Assembly: GCF_014193285.1 (NCBI RefSeq)
Contig: NZ_JACHZE010000001.1
Location: 496,001 to 560,000 of the forward strand
Length of the DNA stretch: 64,000 nucleotides
Direction: 5' to 3'
DNA from: Atlantibacter sp. RC6
Lineage (GTDB): Bacteria; Pseudomonadota; Gammaproteobacteria; Enterobacterales; Enterobacteriaceae
Every line of letters begins with the position of its first letter. The first letter of the stretch is position 1. Both the position numbers and the translations under genes were made by a program. Shown one piece after another: positions 18,131 to 26,647 of the stretch. Under the pieces are notes generated by a model, which was not told the origin of the DNA, searched no databases, and saw only the letters and a list, made by a program, of their open reading frames with translations.

Positions 18131-18955
18131 TCAGTTAGTAATGTCGGTTGGTTTTTCTTCATATTTCCCGTTTCGCCAGTCCGCTGCAAATTCAGCCGGA
18201 GTCTGGTAGTTCAGCGATGAATGTGGACGACACTCGTTATAATCCTGCCGCCAGTCATTAATCTTTTTCCTGGCGTGAACGATATCGCTGAACCAGTGCT
18301 CATTGAGACACTCATCCCTGAATCGTCCGTTAAAACTTTCAATAAATCCGTTCTGTGTTGGCTTGCCCGGTTGGATAAGCCGCAGCTCCACCCCATGCTC
18401 ATAAGCCCACTGGTCAAGTGCTCTGCAGGTAAACTCCGGCCCCTGGTCCGTTCTTATCGTCGCCGGATAGCCGCGAAACAGTGCAATGCTGTCCAGAATT
18501 CGCGTGACCTGCACACCTGAAATCCCGAATGCGGCGGTAATTGTCAGACACTCCTTCGTGAAGTCGTCCACGCAGGTCAGGCACTTGATCCTGCGACCGG
18601 TGGCCAGCGCGTCCATGACAAAATCCATCGACCAGGTCAGGTTGGGCGCCTCCGGGCGGAGCAGCGGCAGACGTTCTGTTGCCAGCCCTTTACGACGTCG
18701 TCTGCGTTTTACGCCCAGCCCGTTAAGGTGGTAAAGGCGGTACACGCGCTTGTGATTAACATGAAGGCCTTCACGGCGCAGTAACTGCCAGATGCGTCGG
18801 TAGCCAAAACGCCTGCGCTCCAGTGCCAGCTCAGTGATGCGCCCTGATAAATGCGCATCAGCCGCCGGACGCTGAGCCTCATAGCTGCAGGTCGACAGGG
18901 ACAAACCTGTAAGCCTGCAGGCACGACGTTGCGACAGACCGGTCGCATTACACAT
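18131..18955 (-). CDS. IS3-family transposase OrfB (DDE integrase domain)
   Basis: This encodes 274 residues from the first ATG. The N-terminal HTH_21 region ([19 protein letters not shown]) is followed by an rve-type catalytic core. The DDE residues are visible: D in WSMDFVMD, D in IRTDQGPEF and E in NGFIESFNG, the last pair separated by about 35 residues. The C-terminus has the [17 protein letters not shown] signature of IS3 elements. It is probably made as an OrfAB fusion by -1 frameshifting; the separate ATG may not be the natural start. Confidence 0.93.
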   Translation of the reverse strand: MCNATGLSQRRACRLTGLSLSTCSYEAQRPAADAHLSGRITELALERRRFGYRRIWQLLRREGLHVNHKRVYRLYHLNGLGVKRRRRRKGLATERLPLLRPEAPNLTWSMDFVMDALATGRRIKCLTCVDDFTKECLTITAAFGISGVQVTRILDSIALFRGYPATIRTDQGPEFTCRALDQWAYEHGVELRLIQPGKPTQNGFIESFNGRFRDECLNEHWFSDIVHARKKINDWRQDYNECRPHSSLNYQTPAEFAADWRNGKYEEKPTDITN

Positions 18956-18987
18956 AAATTCAACGGCTTCCCGCTTCTGGTCTGTCG

Positions 18988-19251
18988 TCAGTACTTTCGC
19001 CCCAGAGCCACCTGAAGTGCCTCCTTATCCAGCATGGCTTCGGCAAGCAGCTTCTTGAGTCTGGCGTTCTCTTCCTCAAGCGACTTCAGGCGCTTAACCT
19101 CGGGCACCTCCATACCGCCATACTTCTTACGCCAGGTGTAAAAGGTGGCGTCGGAAATGGCGTGCTTACGGCAAAGCTCACGGGCAGAAACCCCGGCTTC
19201 GGCCTCTCGGAGAATACTGATGATCTGTTCTTCGGAAAAACGCTTCTTCAT
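18988..19251 (-). CDS. IS3-family transposase OrfA (HTH and leucine zipper)
   Basis: This encodes 87 residues. The N-terminal helix-turn-helix ([20 protein letters not shown] followed by [22 protein letters not shown]) binds the IS ends, and a C-terminal leucine-zipper-like helix ([19 protein letters not shown]) mediates OrfA/OrfAB association. It begins about 70 bp inside the right inverted repeat, as expected for the group. It is upstream of and out of frame with orfB. Confidence 0.92.
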   Translation of the reverse strand: MKKRFSEEQIISILREAEAGVSARELCRKHAISDATFYTWRKKYGGMEVPEVKRLKSLEEENARLKKLLAEAMLDKEALQVALGRKY

Positions 19252-19322
19252 GGGGATGTCCTCATGTGGCTTATGAAGACATTACTAACATCGCGGTGTA
19301 TTAATCAACGGGGAGCAGGTCA

Positions 19323-19344
19323 CGAACGCCGAGGGATTTTAAAT
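19323..19344. repeat. Right remnant of the interrupted left attachment repeat
   Basis: Positions 19323-19326 are the CGAA duplicate made by the IS. Positions 19327-19344 match 36192-36209 exactly, completing the partial tRNA-Leu copy up to the anticodon loop (TTTTAAAT), after which similarity stops. The loss of identity inside the anticodon loop marks the probable crossover side of the att core. Confidence 0.9.
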
Positions 19345-19673
19345 TCTACGCAGGATCAATGTGTTACATAGCAACTCATTACAACACTATGCGGAGATTG
19401 ACTATCCATCTTTGCAGTAGTTAGCAAAAAATAGTTAGTCATGGATAGCTTTGAGCACAGAAACGTCACAGATATGAGTTCGTGCCTAAAGTATTATCAA
19501 TTTGCTGAATGCAACGCTAACAGTGAGTGGCCAAGTGTGTAAACCCAACATAGCGCACAGCTGACATGCAGCTGCCAGCAGCGTATCAACTAGCATTTGT
19601 CCACTCTGAATGCGCATAGTTATACGCAAATTACTTAAACGGGCTGTGACGTTAAAAGAGCTATCATCCCCAG
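19345..19673. other. Non-coding left arm of the island
   Basis: No convincing gene is seen in these 329 bp. An imperfect inverted pair, CTATCCAT near 19401 and ATGGATAG near 19442, with surrounding TAGTTAG repeats, could be remnants of integrase arm sites, but this is speculative. Confidence 0.4.
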
Positions 19674-20402
19674 TCAGGTGCCATGCTGAATGAAAAACAG
19701 GGTGGTCATGCCCACCAGAATGAGTGTATTCACCAGCGTGAATCCAGTGGCCAGCTTGCCCCAACGGCGGTTTGTCTGTAGCTCTGCACGTTGTTTATCC
19801 TCTAAGGTGAATATTTGTTGATGCAGGGATTTATTCTGTTCCGCGAGCGACTCCAGCATCACGTTTTGCGCCTGCATCTCGGCAAGAGTAGCGGAGAACA
19901 GTTTTTCCTGAAGAGCTACCTGCTGATGGCTTAACGCCACTTGCTGTACCGTAAGGGACGTCAATGTTACGTTTTGCTCCTGAAGTCTAGCGCTCTGTTG
20001 GGGCAATTGTTCATGGATGCGTTGTAGTTGTTCGACCTGTTCTTGATGATGCTTACTATTCTGTTGCTGGAACATGTCATGCAGAGCGGTAGTGTCCGCC
20101 TTGTTCTGCGCCAGACGGTTCAATAAAGTCAGAAAATGTCTTTGAGCTTCATCTTTGGCATCGTTCAGTTCGCGTGTCTGCTCACCGAGCGTATCGGATA
20201 TCGTCTCAAGCGGTCCGGTCAGTTTTTTAAATTCAGCGACGAGTTTTCGGTCGAGATTAAAGAGTTTGTCATTACTGTCGTCAATACTCTTCTTTTGCCC
20301 GACTAGCTCGCGTCGCAAATGCTCCAAAAACAGATCCTGCACCAGTTGGTCCAGTAACTGTTCATCGTTGGCCGTTTCCGCTACAACAAGGTTTTTATTC
20401 AA
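19674..20402 (-). CDS. Tail-anchored coiled-coil protein of the GTPase unit
   Basis: This encodes 242 residues if the TTG at 20402 is used. GGAG lies 10 nt upstream, and the start overlaps the preceding GTPase stop by 8 bp, implying coupled translation. Residues about 30-210 are heptad-rich helix with many Q, E and L residues. Residues 217-239 form one hydrophobic helix followed by only three residues, a classic tail anchor with the coiled coil in the cytosol. No catalytic motif is present. As third gene after two dynamin-like GTPases, it may tether them to the membrane; that is inference from order and topology. Confidence 0.8.
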   Translation of the reverse strand: MNKNLVVAETANDEQLLDQLVQDLFLEHLRRELVGQKKSIDDSNDKLFNLDRKLVAEFKKLTGPLETISDTLGEQTRELNDAKDEAQRHFLTLLNRLAQNKADTTALHDMFQQQNSKHHQEQVEQLQRIHEQLPQQSARLQEQNVTLTSLTVQQVALSHQQVALQEKLFSATLAEMQAQNVMLESLAEQNKSLHQQIFTLEDKQRAELQTNRRWGKLATGFTLVNTLILVGMTTLFFIQHGT

Positions 20403-22290
20403 TTTTACTGCTCTCCTCGGCTAAGGATTTTACGTAGTCAAAATCGTTGTTCAACGCTTTATACATCAGCAACCAGCCGAGGCGCTCGCTGCGGCTGATG
20501 TCTGGGTTTTTAACGTTGACCTCGATTTCATGCGCCCGGGTATTTTTCGCCGAAAGAATGACATTCAGAAAGTTTTTACTCTCGTGAAGCCGCTGGGAAT
20601 AACGAGTTAACGACTCGTTGAACTCCTGCTTAATCCGGACGATCCGCAGATGTGTGAGCTCTTTTTTTTTCAATAACTGAGCAACGATACGCTCCAGTCG
20701 CCGTGTTGTGCGCTCATTTTTGACAATGTTTTTATTCAGGGCACATTCTTCGGTATCGAACTTAAACTTGATGCGTTTGTGGAAAAGATCCGTTAAGACG
20801 TTGGCGTCTTTGAGGCACGCCCCTTTGATCTCATCCTGATCTTCCCTGCGAGTTTTCTCGCGAAAATAGGTTTCAAACCAGTAGCCATTCAGTCTGGTTA
20901 TGACCCGCTCTAGATAGGCCATCTCCGGCACCCTTTCAGGAGGAAGCTGGAAAGCTTCCAGCAGGTCATTCCAGCATTGGGTATAGGTTTCACCACATTC
21001 ACGAATCTTCGACTTAAGTAAATCTAGAGATGGAGATTTGCATGTCGTTAATTGCGCGATTAGCTGAGGTACGTTCGAATGCTCACCAAAATCTTTACGC
21101 GATGCATCATCACGTTTTTGTAATAACGCTTGCTGCTTCTCTAGTAATTTCTGGTGTTTATCTCTATTACAGCTCACACGTTCCTGGTACATGTCAACAT
21201 GCTCTTCCAACCGTAAGAGCTGTTTTCGCAGCAACGTTTTTTCTGTTTCGTAATGCCCCTTTTCGACGGCCATTTGCTGTTCAATGATATGCGGCAACGC
21301 GTAGCCCGTGCGCAAGCGTGAAAGCGGGTTCGACGCCTGGTGCAGAGAGTCGAGTAACTCTTGCAACACGTCTCGCCGCAAATCTCGGCACTGGCAGGCG
21401 AACTCGTCATCTCCGGCATTGATTGCCAGCCAAGTGTGGCCGCACTCTACGGGGTAGATCAGTTCACTGATACTTTCAGGCAAGCCCAGCTCCATGGTAT
21501 TGATTTGTTCAAGCAAGAACGTCCGCATTGCCTTTTTATCAAACCGTTTCTGCTTGATAAGACGCTGAAGTGTTGCATCAGAATAAGCCCGGGTCAGGAC
21601 AATCTTGTAGCGGTGGCGTTGCCAGTGCCAGTCCTTCAGCAGGTCATTGTCCAACTCTTCTGGTTTTAGGAAGGCCAACGCATCTGCCTTGCCGGTCAGC
21701 AGCACCACATCGGCAGAGGCAAGATAACGGCTGGCAAGCATGTTGACATAGTACTGCTCATTGGCGTTGGTTGAATGAGTGCCTGGTAAATCACGGATCA
21801 ACAGCTGAGCACTGCTCTGTTGCTGCAAATCAAAAAAGCGTCGGGGCAGGAATACATCCACGCTATCGAATTCTCGCACACCCTGCTCAACCTCCTGGCG
21901 AAAACCGGCAAAAATGGCCTTCGCCTCCTCGTCGTTAAACCAGGCTGTACCGTTTTCGCGGTGACTAAAGTACCAGAAGTCGTTTTTCGACATACGATAG
22001 CGATAAGTGCGCGCTGTGGACATCGTGCCCAGATCCTGCTCGCCACGTAGCAAAATATTTAGTTCGGTGAAGCAGTCATCACGAATGCCCAGCAAGGTCA
22101 AGATCAGTGAGGTTTTACCAACCTGAGCCGGACCGTAAAGGATCACTGAAATCTGCCTGCTGGCATTGTCCGTCGCCTGGATTAGTCGTTGCTCGTCAAA
22201 TTTCTTTAGAAAGGCGACAAAACTCTCTTCTGCCCACAAGTAACGTTCCCGGCTAAGATCAACCCAAGATTTTTCGGAAGTGAGTTTCAT
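20395..22290 (-). CDS. Dynamin-like P-loop GTPase, second of a pair
   Basis: This is a 631-residue protein. A Walker A motif GPAQVGKT lies at residues 53-60, a switch-like START segment at about 91-95 and a G3 motif DLPG at 167-170. The G4 position reads IVLTRAYSD rather than the usual NKxD. After the GTPase domain come two long coiled-coil stretches (about 340-420 and 520-600), giving the globular head plus helical stalk plan of dynamin-like proteins, without a clear membrane helix. Its start lies 32 bp inside the preceding GTPase gene. The pairing of two unlike GTPases recalls LeoA/LeoB-type systems, but orthology is not claimed. Confidence 0.75.
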   Translation of the reverse strand: MKLTSEKSWVDLSRERYLWAEESFVAFLKKFDEQRLIQATDNASRQISVILYGPAQVGKTSLILTLLGIRDDCFTELNILLRGEQDLGTMSTARTYRYRMSKNDFWYFSHRENGTAWFNDEEAKAIFAGFRQEVEQGVREFDSVDVFLPRRFFDLQQQSSAQLLIRDLPGTHSTNANEQYYVNMLASRYLASADVVLLTGKADALAFLKPEELDNDLLKDWHWQRHRYKIVLTRAYSDATLQRLIKQKRFDKKAMRTFLLEQINTMELGLPESISELIYPVECGHTWLAINAGDDEFACQCRDLRRDVLQELLDSLHQASNPLSRLRTGYALPHIIEQQMAVEKGHYETEKTLLRKQLLRLEEHVDMYQERVSCNRDKHQKLLEKQQALLQKRDDASRKDFGEHSNVPQLIAQLTTCKSPSLDLLKSKIRECGETYTQCWNDLLEAFQLPPERVPEMAYLERVITRLNGYWFETYFREKTRREDQDEIKGACLKDANVLTDLFHKRIKFKFDTEECALNKNIVKNERTTRRLERIVAQLLKKKELTHLRIVRIKQEFNESLTRYSQRLHESKNFLNVILSAKNTRAHEIEVNVKNPDISRSERLGWLLMYKALNNDFDYVKSLAEESSKIE

Positions 22291-24346
22291 ACAGTTTTGC
22301 TTCCTTTTGTGCCGCAGTTAGCTTGTTAATCGCGAGTATCAACGCACTTCGATTTGCCAGGGCATCCGTTTCGCCAAAAATCTGCTTCAGGTTATACGCA
22401 ATATGCTCTCTCAGTTCGGCAATCATCTCCTGATAGTTGCCGATCACTGTTTGTTCGTTATGGAATGCCAGTTCCTCCATCGCACGACGAATGTAATAGA
22501 TCTGCGCTTTATCACTGTCGCGAATCACGCCCGTTATTTGGTAAATACCATATGCCACACTGGCTACCAACGCCGCTTTACCTACTAACGCCAGCGGAGT
22601 CAATCCCCCTTCGTTATTTGGTGCGCTCTTACCATCCACCGTTCCATCTGCAGCATCAGCCCCCAAAAACGCCATCATAGCTGTTTTAATTGGATGGTAC
22701 TGTTCACTGCTGGAAAAGAGAGCATCAAATATTTGCTTAGGTTGGATCTCTTCTGCCAGTTGGGTAGTACAAGCAGGATCGAGCTGCATTGCAAGCCTGG
22801 AACGTGCATTTTCCAGCATTAAGGCAGGCAAAATATCCAGAGCTGCGGTGAGTTTTTTAGGCAGAGGAACTTGATGCTCTTTGCTCGGTTTTTTGAGCAG
22901 TGTATACAGTCCCGTCATCAGCTCAGGATCTGTCATCGAGTACTCCGTCTGCTTATCCTGAACCAGATATCCCATTCTCCCGGGTGCTGTTGCCGGTAGT
23001 AACTGCTGATTTTCAACAGTAGGCAAGAGCCCCTGAGCACGAAGCACCCGTGTATTTGTAGATGTCAGTGCCTTGAAGTTATGCTCGTGGATGCTGACGT
23101 TTTCGTATTGTTTATTCCAAGCATCAAGAATGCGTCGACTGCGCTCGTCATCCACTTCTACGCCACGCAACGACAGACGCCGCGCAAAAATTTTGAGATT
23201 GTTTTGAAAACCAACCTCTTCGCTTTTATAGTTTTCTTCACAATGCAGAAGTGCATCAGTAAAGTGCTGACGGGTCTGCTTTTTTATCGCTGCGCGTAAT
23301 TTTTGCTCATGGTTAGCGGCTGATTCATCAAAGGCCTCAAGGATCTCTTCTACCATGGATTCATGATGCTGCTGTTTATCCGCCAATATTCTCAAATCAT
23401 TAATAATTTCGGATACATCTTCGCGAATAAGCCCCATAAAATTATCCAAAGCAATTGCTTCAGACGCCGCGCTGCTAGTGAGCTTATTGGTCACCGTCTG
23501 GCGCAATGCATCAATCCAAATATCGCTATTGCCGGAGCCTGTCGCTACGATATCCTCTTTTTTCATTCCAACATTTGGGAATACACGTTCAGCAGCACTG
23601 GTCTTGAGCTGTTCGATCTCCTGTAAACCGAGCATCTCAGTTTTGCTGATGACCACCACAGGGCCTCGGTCACTGAAGTTATCTCGCAAATCTTGCAACA
23701 CACCAGATTTGCTGTCGTTCGCTAACAACGAGGCATCGGTAACGAACATGACGCCACGGGCGTTAACCAACACGTGGCGCATCATATCCTGCCAGAGATA
23801 GTTTTTGCTGGTGGTCAACTCATAGCCCGGCAACAGCGCCCAGGTCACCTGTTCATCAATGAACGAGCTTTTCTTGCTGATCAGCAGTTTGGGGTAGAGC
23901 AGTTTAAAGCCTGCTTTTTCATAGCGACGAACACTGTTCCAGTCACGAAGGAGGTTTTGAAGTTGCTCCCCGCCCTCGCCTTTTTGCTGCTGAATTTCGC
24001 CAGTTTTAAGGTTGAGACATTGATAGACTACCTGCGGAAAGTAGGCGGGGTCACCATCCACCTGTTCGATAAAAAGCGGCACCTGCTCGCCACGACCCGG
24101 ATTGGCGTCTAACCATTCATCATTAATACCGAGGATCGTTTTCGCCAAGGTTGTTTTACCAGCCCCTTGCATACCGGCGATAGCATAAATTGCTTCTTTC
24201 TGCAAAAGTGTCGTCAGCTCCACCTGACGCAAAACATCGGTAATGTGATCGACATTTTCTGCTGCTTCACCATGCTTAATGGAGAGTTCCAGTGCAGTAA
24301 GTAATCCAGTACGTAGATTCTTCAAAGTATTGATGTTAATTGACAT
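22259..24346 (-). CDS. Dynamin-like P-loop GTPase with membrane segment, first of a pair
   Basis: This encodes 695 residues. Walker A is GMQGAGKT at residues 58-65. The expected G3 DxPG reads LLPG (171-174) and the G4 position reads SKTE (234-237), so both nucleotide motifs are atypical. A hydrophobic stretch at about 582-608 is flanked by helices and may insert into or touch membrane, like the paddle of bacterial dynamin-like proteins. AAGGAC is 5 nt before the ATG. A TATAAT at 24470-24475 upstream could be its -10. It begins a three-gene unit separated from the HNH gene by 166 bp. Family: dynamin superfamily, moderate certainty; function by context is phage defence. Confidence 0.75.
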   Translation of the reverse strand: MSININTLKNLRTGLLTALELSIKHGEAAENVDHITDVLRQVELTTLLQKEAIYAIAGMQGAGKTTLAKTILGINDEWLDANPGRGEQVPLFIEQVDGDPAYFPQVVYQCLNLKTGEIQQQKGEGGEQLQNLLRDWNSVRRYEKAGFKLLYPKLLISKKSSFIDEQVTWALLPGYELTTSKNYLWQDMMRHVLVNARGVMFVTDASLLANDSKSGVLQDLRDNFSDRGPVVVISKTEMLGLQEIEQLKTSAAERVFPNVGMKKEDIVATGSGNSDIWIDALRQTVTNKLTSSAASEAIALDNFMGLIREDVSEIINDLRILADKQQHHESMVEEILEAFDESAANHEQKLRAAIKKQTRQHFTDALLHCEENYKSEEVGFQNNLKIFARRLSLRGVEVDDERSRRILDAWNKQYENVSIHEHNFKALTSTNTRVLRAQGLLPTVENQQLLPATAPGRMGYLVQDKQTEYSMTDPELMTGLYTLLKKPSKEHQVPLPKKLTAALDILPALMLENARSRLAMQLDPACTTQLAEEIQPKQIFDALFSSSEQYHPIKTAMMAFLGADAADGTVDGKSAPNNEGGLTPLALVGKAALVASVAYGIYQITGVIRDSDKAQIYYIRRAMEELAFHNEQTVIGNYQEMIAELREHIAYNLKQIFGETDALANRSALILAINKLTAAQKEAKLYETHFRKILG

Positions 24347-24512
24347 GTTAAGTCCTTTTTGATCGTCGGTACGCAGTGTCGCAACATGCTTCCGTTTTCA
24401 TTCAATATACTTAAGGCAGCGTTCTCAATGGTCGGATCATCCATTCAATGCCAAATGCAGGCTTTCGTGATTATATGCGCCATGAACCTGCCATACATCT
24501 ATGCACGTCACT

Positions 24513-25373
24513 TTAGGCCATCATTTTTCCATGAATTTCAATGAACTTGCTCCATCGCGGACGCAGATACTCAATATTAATGTGTGTCTGCATACGCGTT
24601 GCTATGATAGTGCTCCCATGCCACTCTAAGAGGTCTTCATCCATCGAGCAGACCTGAGGACTGAAGTAAACTTTCATATTGTGAGGATCAATCGCACAAT
24701 GGTTGTGGTCAAATAAGGTGTGGATATCCCTACGTAATAGAAGACCGTTCGTAACGTCTGGAATACCTTCTTCGTGTCGCGGCATTATGTGAGCCGCCTC
24801 AGTCCTCCAACGCGATTGGACTCCGGTAACGACACAGCGGTCAAAACAATTCTTTCTGACATCTTGTGAAAAGGGTGACTGGTCGGGACTGTAAGTTGTA
24901 TTGCATTCCTGCCCTTCTTTATACACGCGAGTAGGAAAAATAACTGTGTTGCTCATACCTGGAGAGATTGAGACATACGCGGTCCCTCTACCACTGATCT
25001 TTCCACCATTAAAAACTTTTGAAATGGATTTTGTCATGCCCACCAACCTGGGATTACTCATTTCGACGATTTGTCCGCCGCTTCTTTCTGACCGATGGAG
25101 TCGAACAAAATGGCCAGTGTAGACATCATGATAACTATCGGGTCGCTCAACGCGCAAAACAACATAGTCAAACGTTCTTGTATCTGCGATGTCCCAATCG
25201 CCAGTTTTGACTCGCTTGGCTTTACCTAACCCGACTGTCAGATCAGGTAACAAGGTTCCCTTCTTACCTGCAGTACGAATTGATAAAATTTCTCCTGGCA
25301 AGCCCAAGTCTGAAAGCTCATGGATTACTGGGAGGTATTTCCGGGCTACCGGTTTTCTTTTCGTCAAATTCAT
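24513..25373 (-). CDS. HNH endonuclease domain protein
   Basis: This encodes 286 residues from the ATG at 25373; an in-frame TTG at 25403 would add ten. Neither start has a good ribosome site. The C-terminal third has the HNH core: CVVTGVQSRWRTEAAHIMPR, then NGLLLRRDIHTLFDHNHCAI, i.e. paired His, Asn and His around the metal site. The N-terminal part (about 1-170) is unrecognised and might bind DNA or a modification. It is the last gene of the restriction cluster, 48 bp after the Mrr-like gene. A modification-dependent nuclease role is likely by context but unproven. Confidence 0.75.
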   Translation of the reverse strand: MNLTKRKPVARKYLPVIHELSDLGLPGEILSIRTAGKKGTLLPDLTVGLGKAKRVKTGDWDIADTRTFDYVVLRVERPDSYHDVYTGHFVRLHRSERSGGQIVEMSNPRLVGMTKSISKVFNGGKISGRGTAYVSISPGMSNTVIFPTRVYKEGQECNTTYSPDQSPFSQDVRKNCFDRCVVTGVQSRWRTEAAHIMPRHEEGIPDVTNGLLLRRDIHTLFDHNHCAIDPHNMKVYFSPQVCSMDEDLLEWHGSTIIATRMQTHINIEYLRPRWSKFIEIHGKMMA

Positions 25374-25420
25374 CAGAGTTACACCAAGCCAAGTCAGTTT
25401 CAATTGAACACATTACAAAG

Positions 25421-26602
25421 TTACGAGTTTGACTGAAAATCTTCAATTATCTTCTGATTATAATCATCCAGATACTTTTGCAGTTCATCTCTGTCGATCA
25501 GTCGTACCATGGCTGATTCAGCTAGTTCTTTTGCTGAACGAGTAAAATAGGAATTAGTCACAACCATTGCCTCATCACAACCATAGAACGTTTTAGCAGA
25601 GATCACCTGCTGCACCGCTGAGTTACCTACAGAACCAGAATAATTTTTCGCCTGAATAACCATATCCTTACCAAATCGAGTGACGAAGAGATCTGCACCC
25701 TGATCTTGTGTTCTCTTGGTTTCTTTAACGTCATATCCCATAGTCTGGAACACTTCCACAAGGAAATCTTCAAACTGGAAACCGTTCATTGCGTCAACTA
25801 AGTACATGGTGACGAATTTGTTAGGGTTAAAATGTTCGAGCCGTGTAGCTAATCTATCCACCAGAATATCAAAATAAATACTTTCACACACAGCCAAGTA
25901 TTTTTTAACTTCATCGAATGAAACTAAAGGTACACCCGGCGTGGCAACGGCTTTTTCATTAAATTCTACGGATGGGAACACTATTTTGTTGCTCCACAGA
26001 TAAAATAGAAATAACGAAAGGTCCGCCCGAAAAGTAGTACCCGCTTCCTCAATCCATGACTTCAAGGATTCAGTAAGTGTAGATTTAATATGCCGTTTAA
26101 CTTCCTTAGCGAAACCATAATAAAGAGCGTTAAATGACGTGGTAAGGAGTAATTTATCTAATAGTTCAGGTAATTCCTCAAGCTCATTGAACCCTTTTCT
26201 GACCAACACCTCTCGGAAAAGTTGTAATTCAGAGTATGTACCATTATCTGTTGAAAAATCTGCTTCCGATTTATTATTATGAGAGAATCTGGAAGTGTAA
26301 ATGAAGTTAGTAAAATATGGATCTTTTAAACTGGAGTATTTTTCGAGAACATTTTCAAGCAATTGATTAAGCTGAGTTTGTTCTTTCTTTTTTCCAAATA
26401 GATCTTTCAGTACGCCTTTTGATTGATACTGAAACTCCGGATAAAACGACGGATTCAGAGGTGTCATTCGTTGTATTTCTGGTGTTAGCACGGTCGATGG
26501 TGATGAACCCCATGCAGACGTTTTTACAGGAGAAACTCCTCTACACCATGGACAATTAACCTCAAAAGTCGTTCTACTGCAAGTATCACACTGATAAATC
26601 AT
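25421..26602 (-). CDS. Mrr-like restriction endonuclease with N-terminal zinc ribbon
   Basis: This encodes 393 residues from the ATG at 26602, which has GGAGGG 5 nt upstream; an ATG six codons earlier is too far from it. Cysteines C5, C8, C17 and C20 form a small zinc ribbon. Residues about 60-270 are helical and unrecognised. The C-terminal domain holds an Mrr-type PD-(D/E)xK nuclease: FEDFLVEVFQTMGYDV, the catalytic D in QDQGADLFV, and QAK in VIQAKNYSG, followed by AVQQVISAK. Mrr-type enzymes cut modified or foreign DNA. It lies in the island's restriction cluster between the GmrSD-like and HNH genes. Confidence 0.82.
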   Translation of the reverse strand: MIYQCDTCSRTTFEVNCPWCRGVSPVKTSAWGSSPSTVLTPEIQRMTPLNPSFYPEFQYQSKGVLKDLFGKKKEQTQLNQLLENVLEKYSSLKDPYFTNFIYTSRFSHNNKSEADFSTDNGTYSELQLFREVLVRKGFNELEELPELLDKLLLTTSFNALYYGFAKEVKRHIKSTLTESLKSWIEEAGTTFRADLSLFLFYLWSNKIVFPSVEFNEKAVATPGVPLVSFDEVKKYLAVCESIYFDILVDRLATRLEHFNPNKFVTMYLVDAMNGFQFEDFLVEVFQTMGYDVKETKRTQDQGADLFVTRFGKDMVIQAKNYSGSVGNSAVQQVISAKTFYGCDEAMVVTNSYFTRSAKELAESAMVRLIDRDELQKYLDDYNQKIIEDFQSNS

Positions 26603-26647
26603 GACAACCCTCCATACCATTACAGATTAATAAACATTATAACTTTG

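Larger units (their letters stand above)
18102..19322 (-). mobile_element. IS3-family insertion sequence (IS407-group type), intact
   Basis: The element is 1,221 bp with terminal inverted repeats TGACCTGCCCCC (left) and TGACCTGCTCCC (right, read inward). It is flanked by a 4-bp target duplication CGAA at 18098-18101 and 19323-19326. It encodes the usual orfA and orfB in overlapping arrangement on the minus strand. Both ends, both frames and the target duplication are intact, so the insertion is probably recent and potentially active. It split the left attachment repeat of the island. Confidence 0.93.

Noticed and set aside
20155-20424. Plus-strand serine-rich frame opposite the coiled-coil gene
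   Set aside because: It is the complement of a Q/E/L-rich coiled coil; composition explains it.
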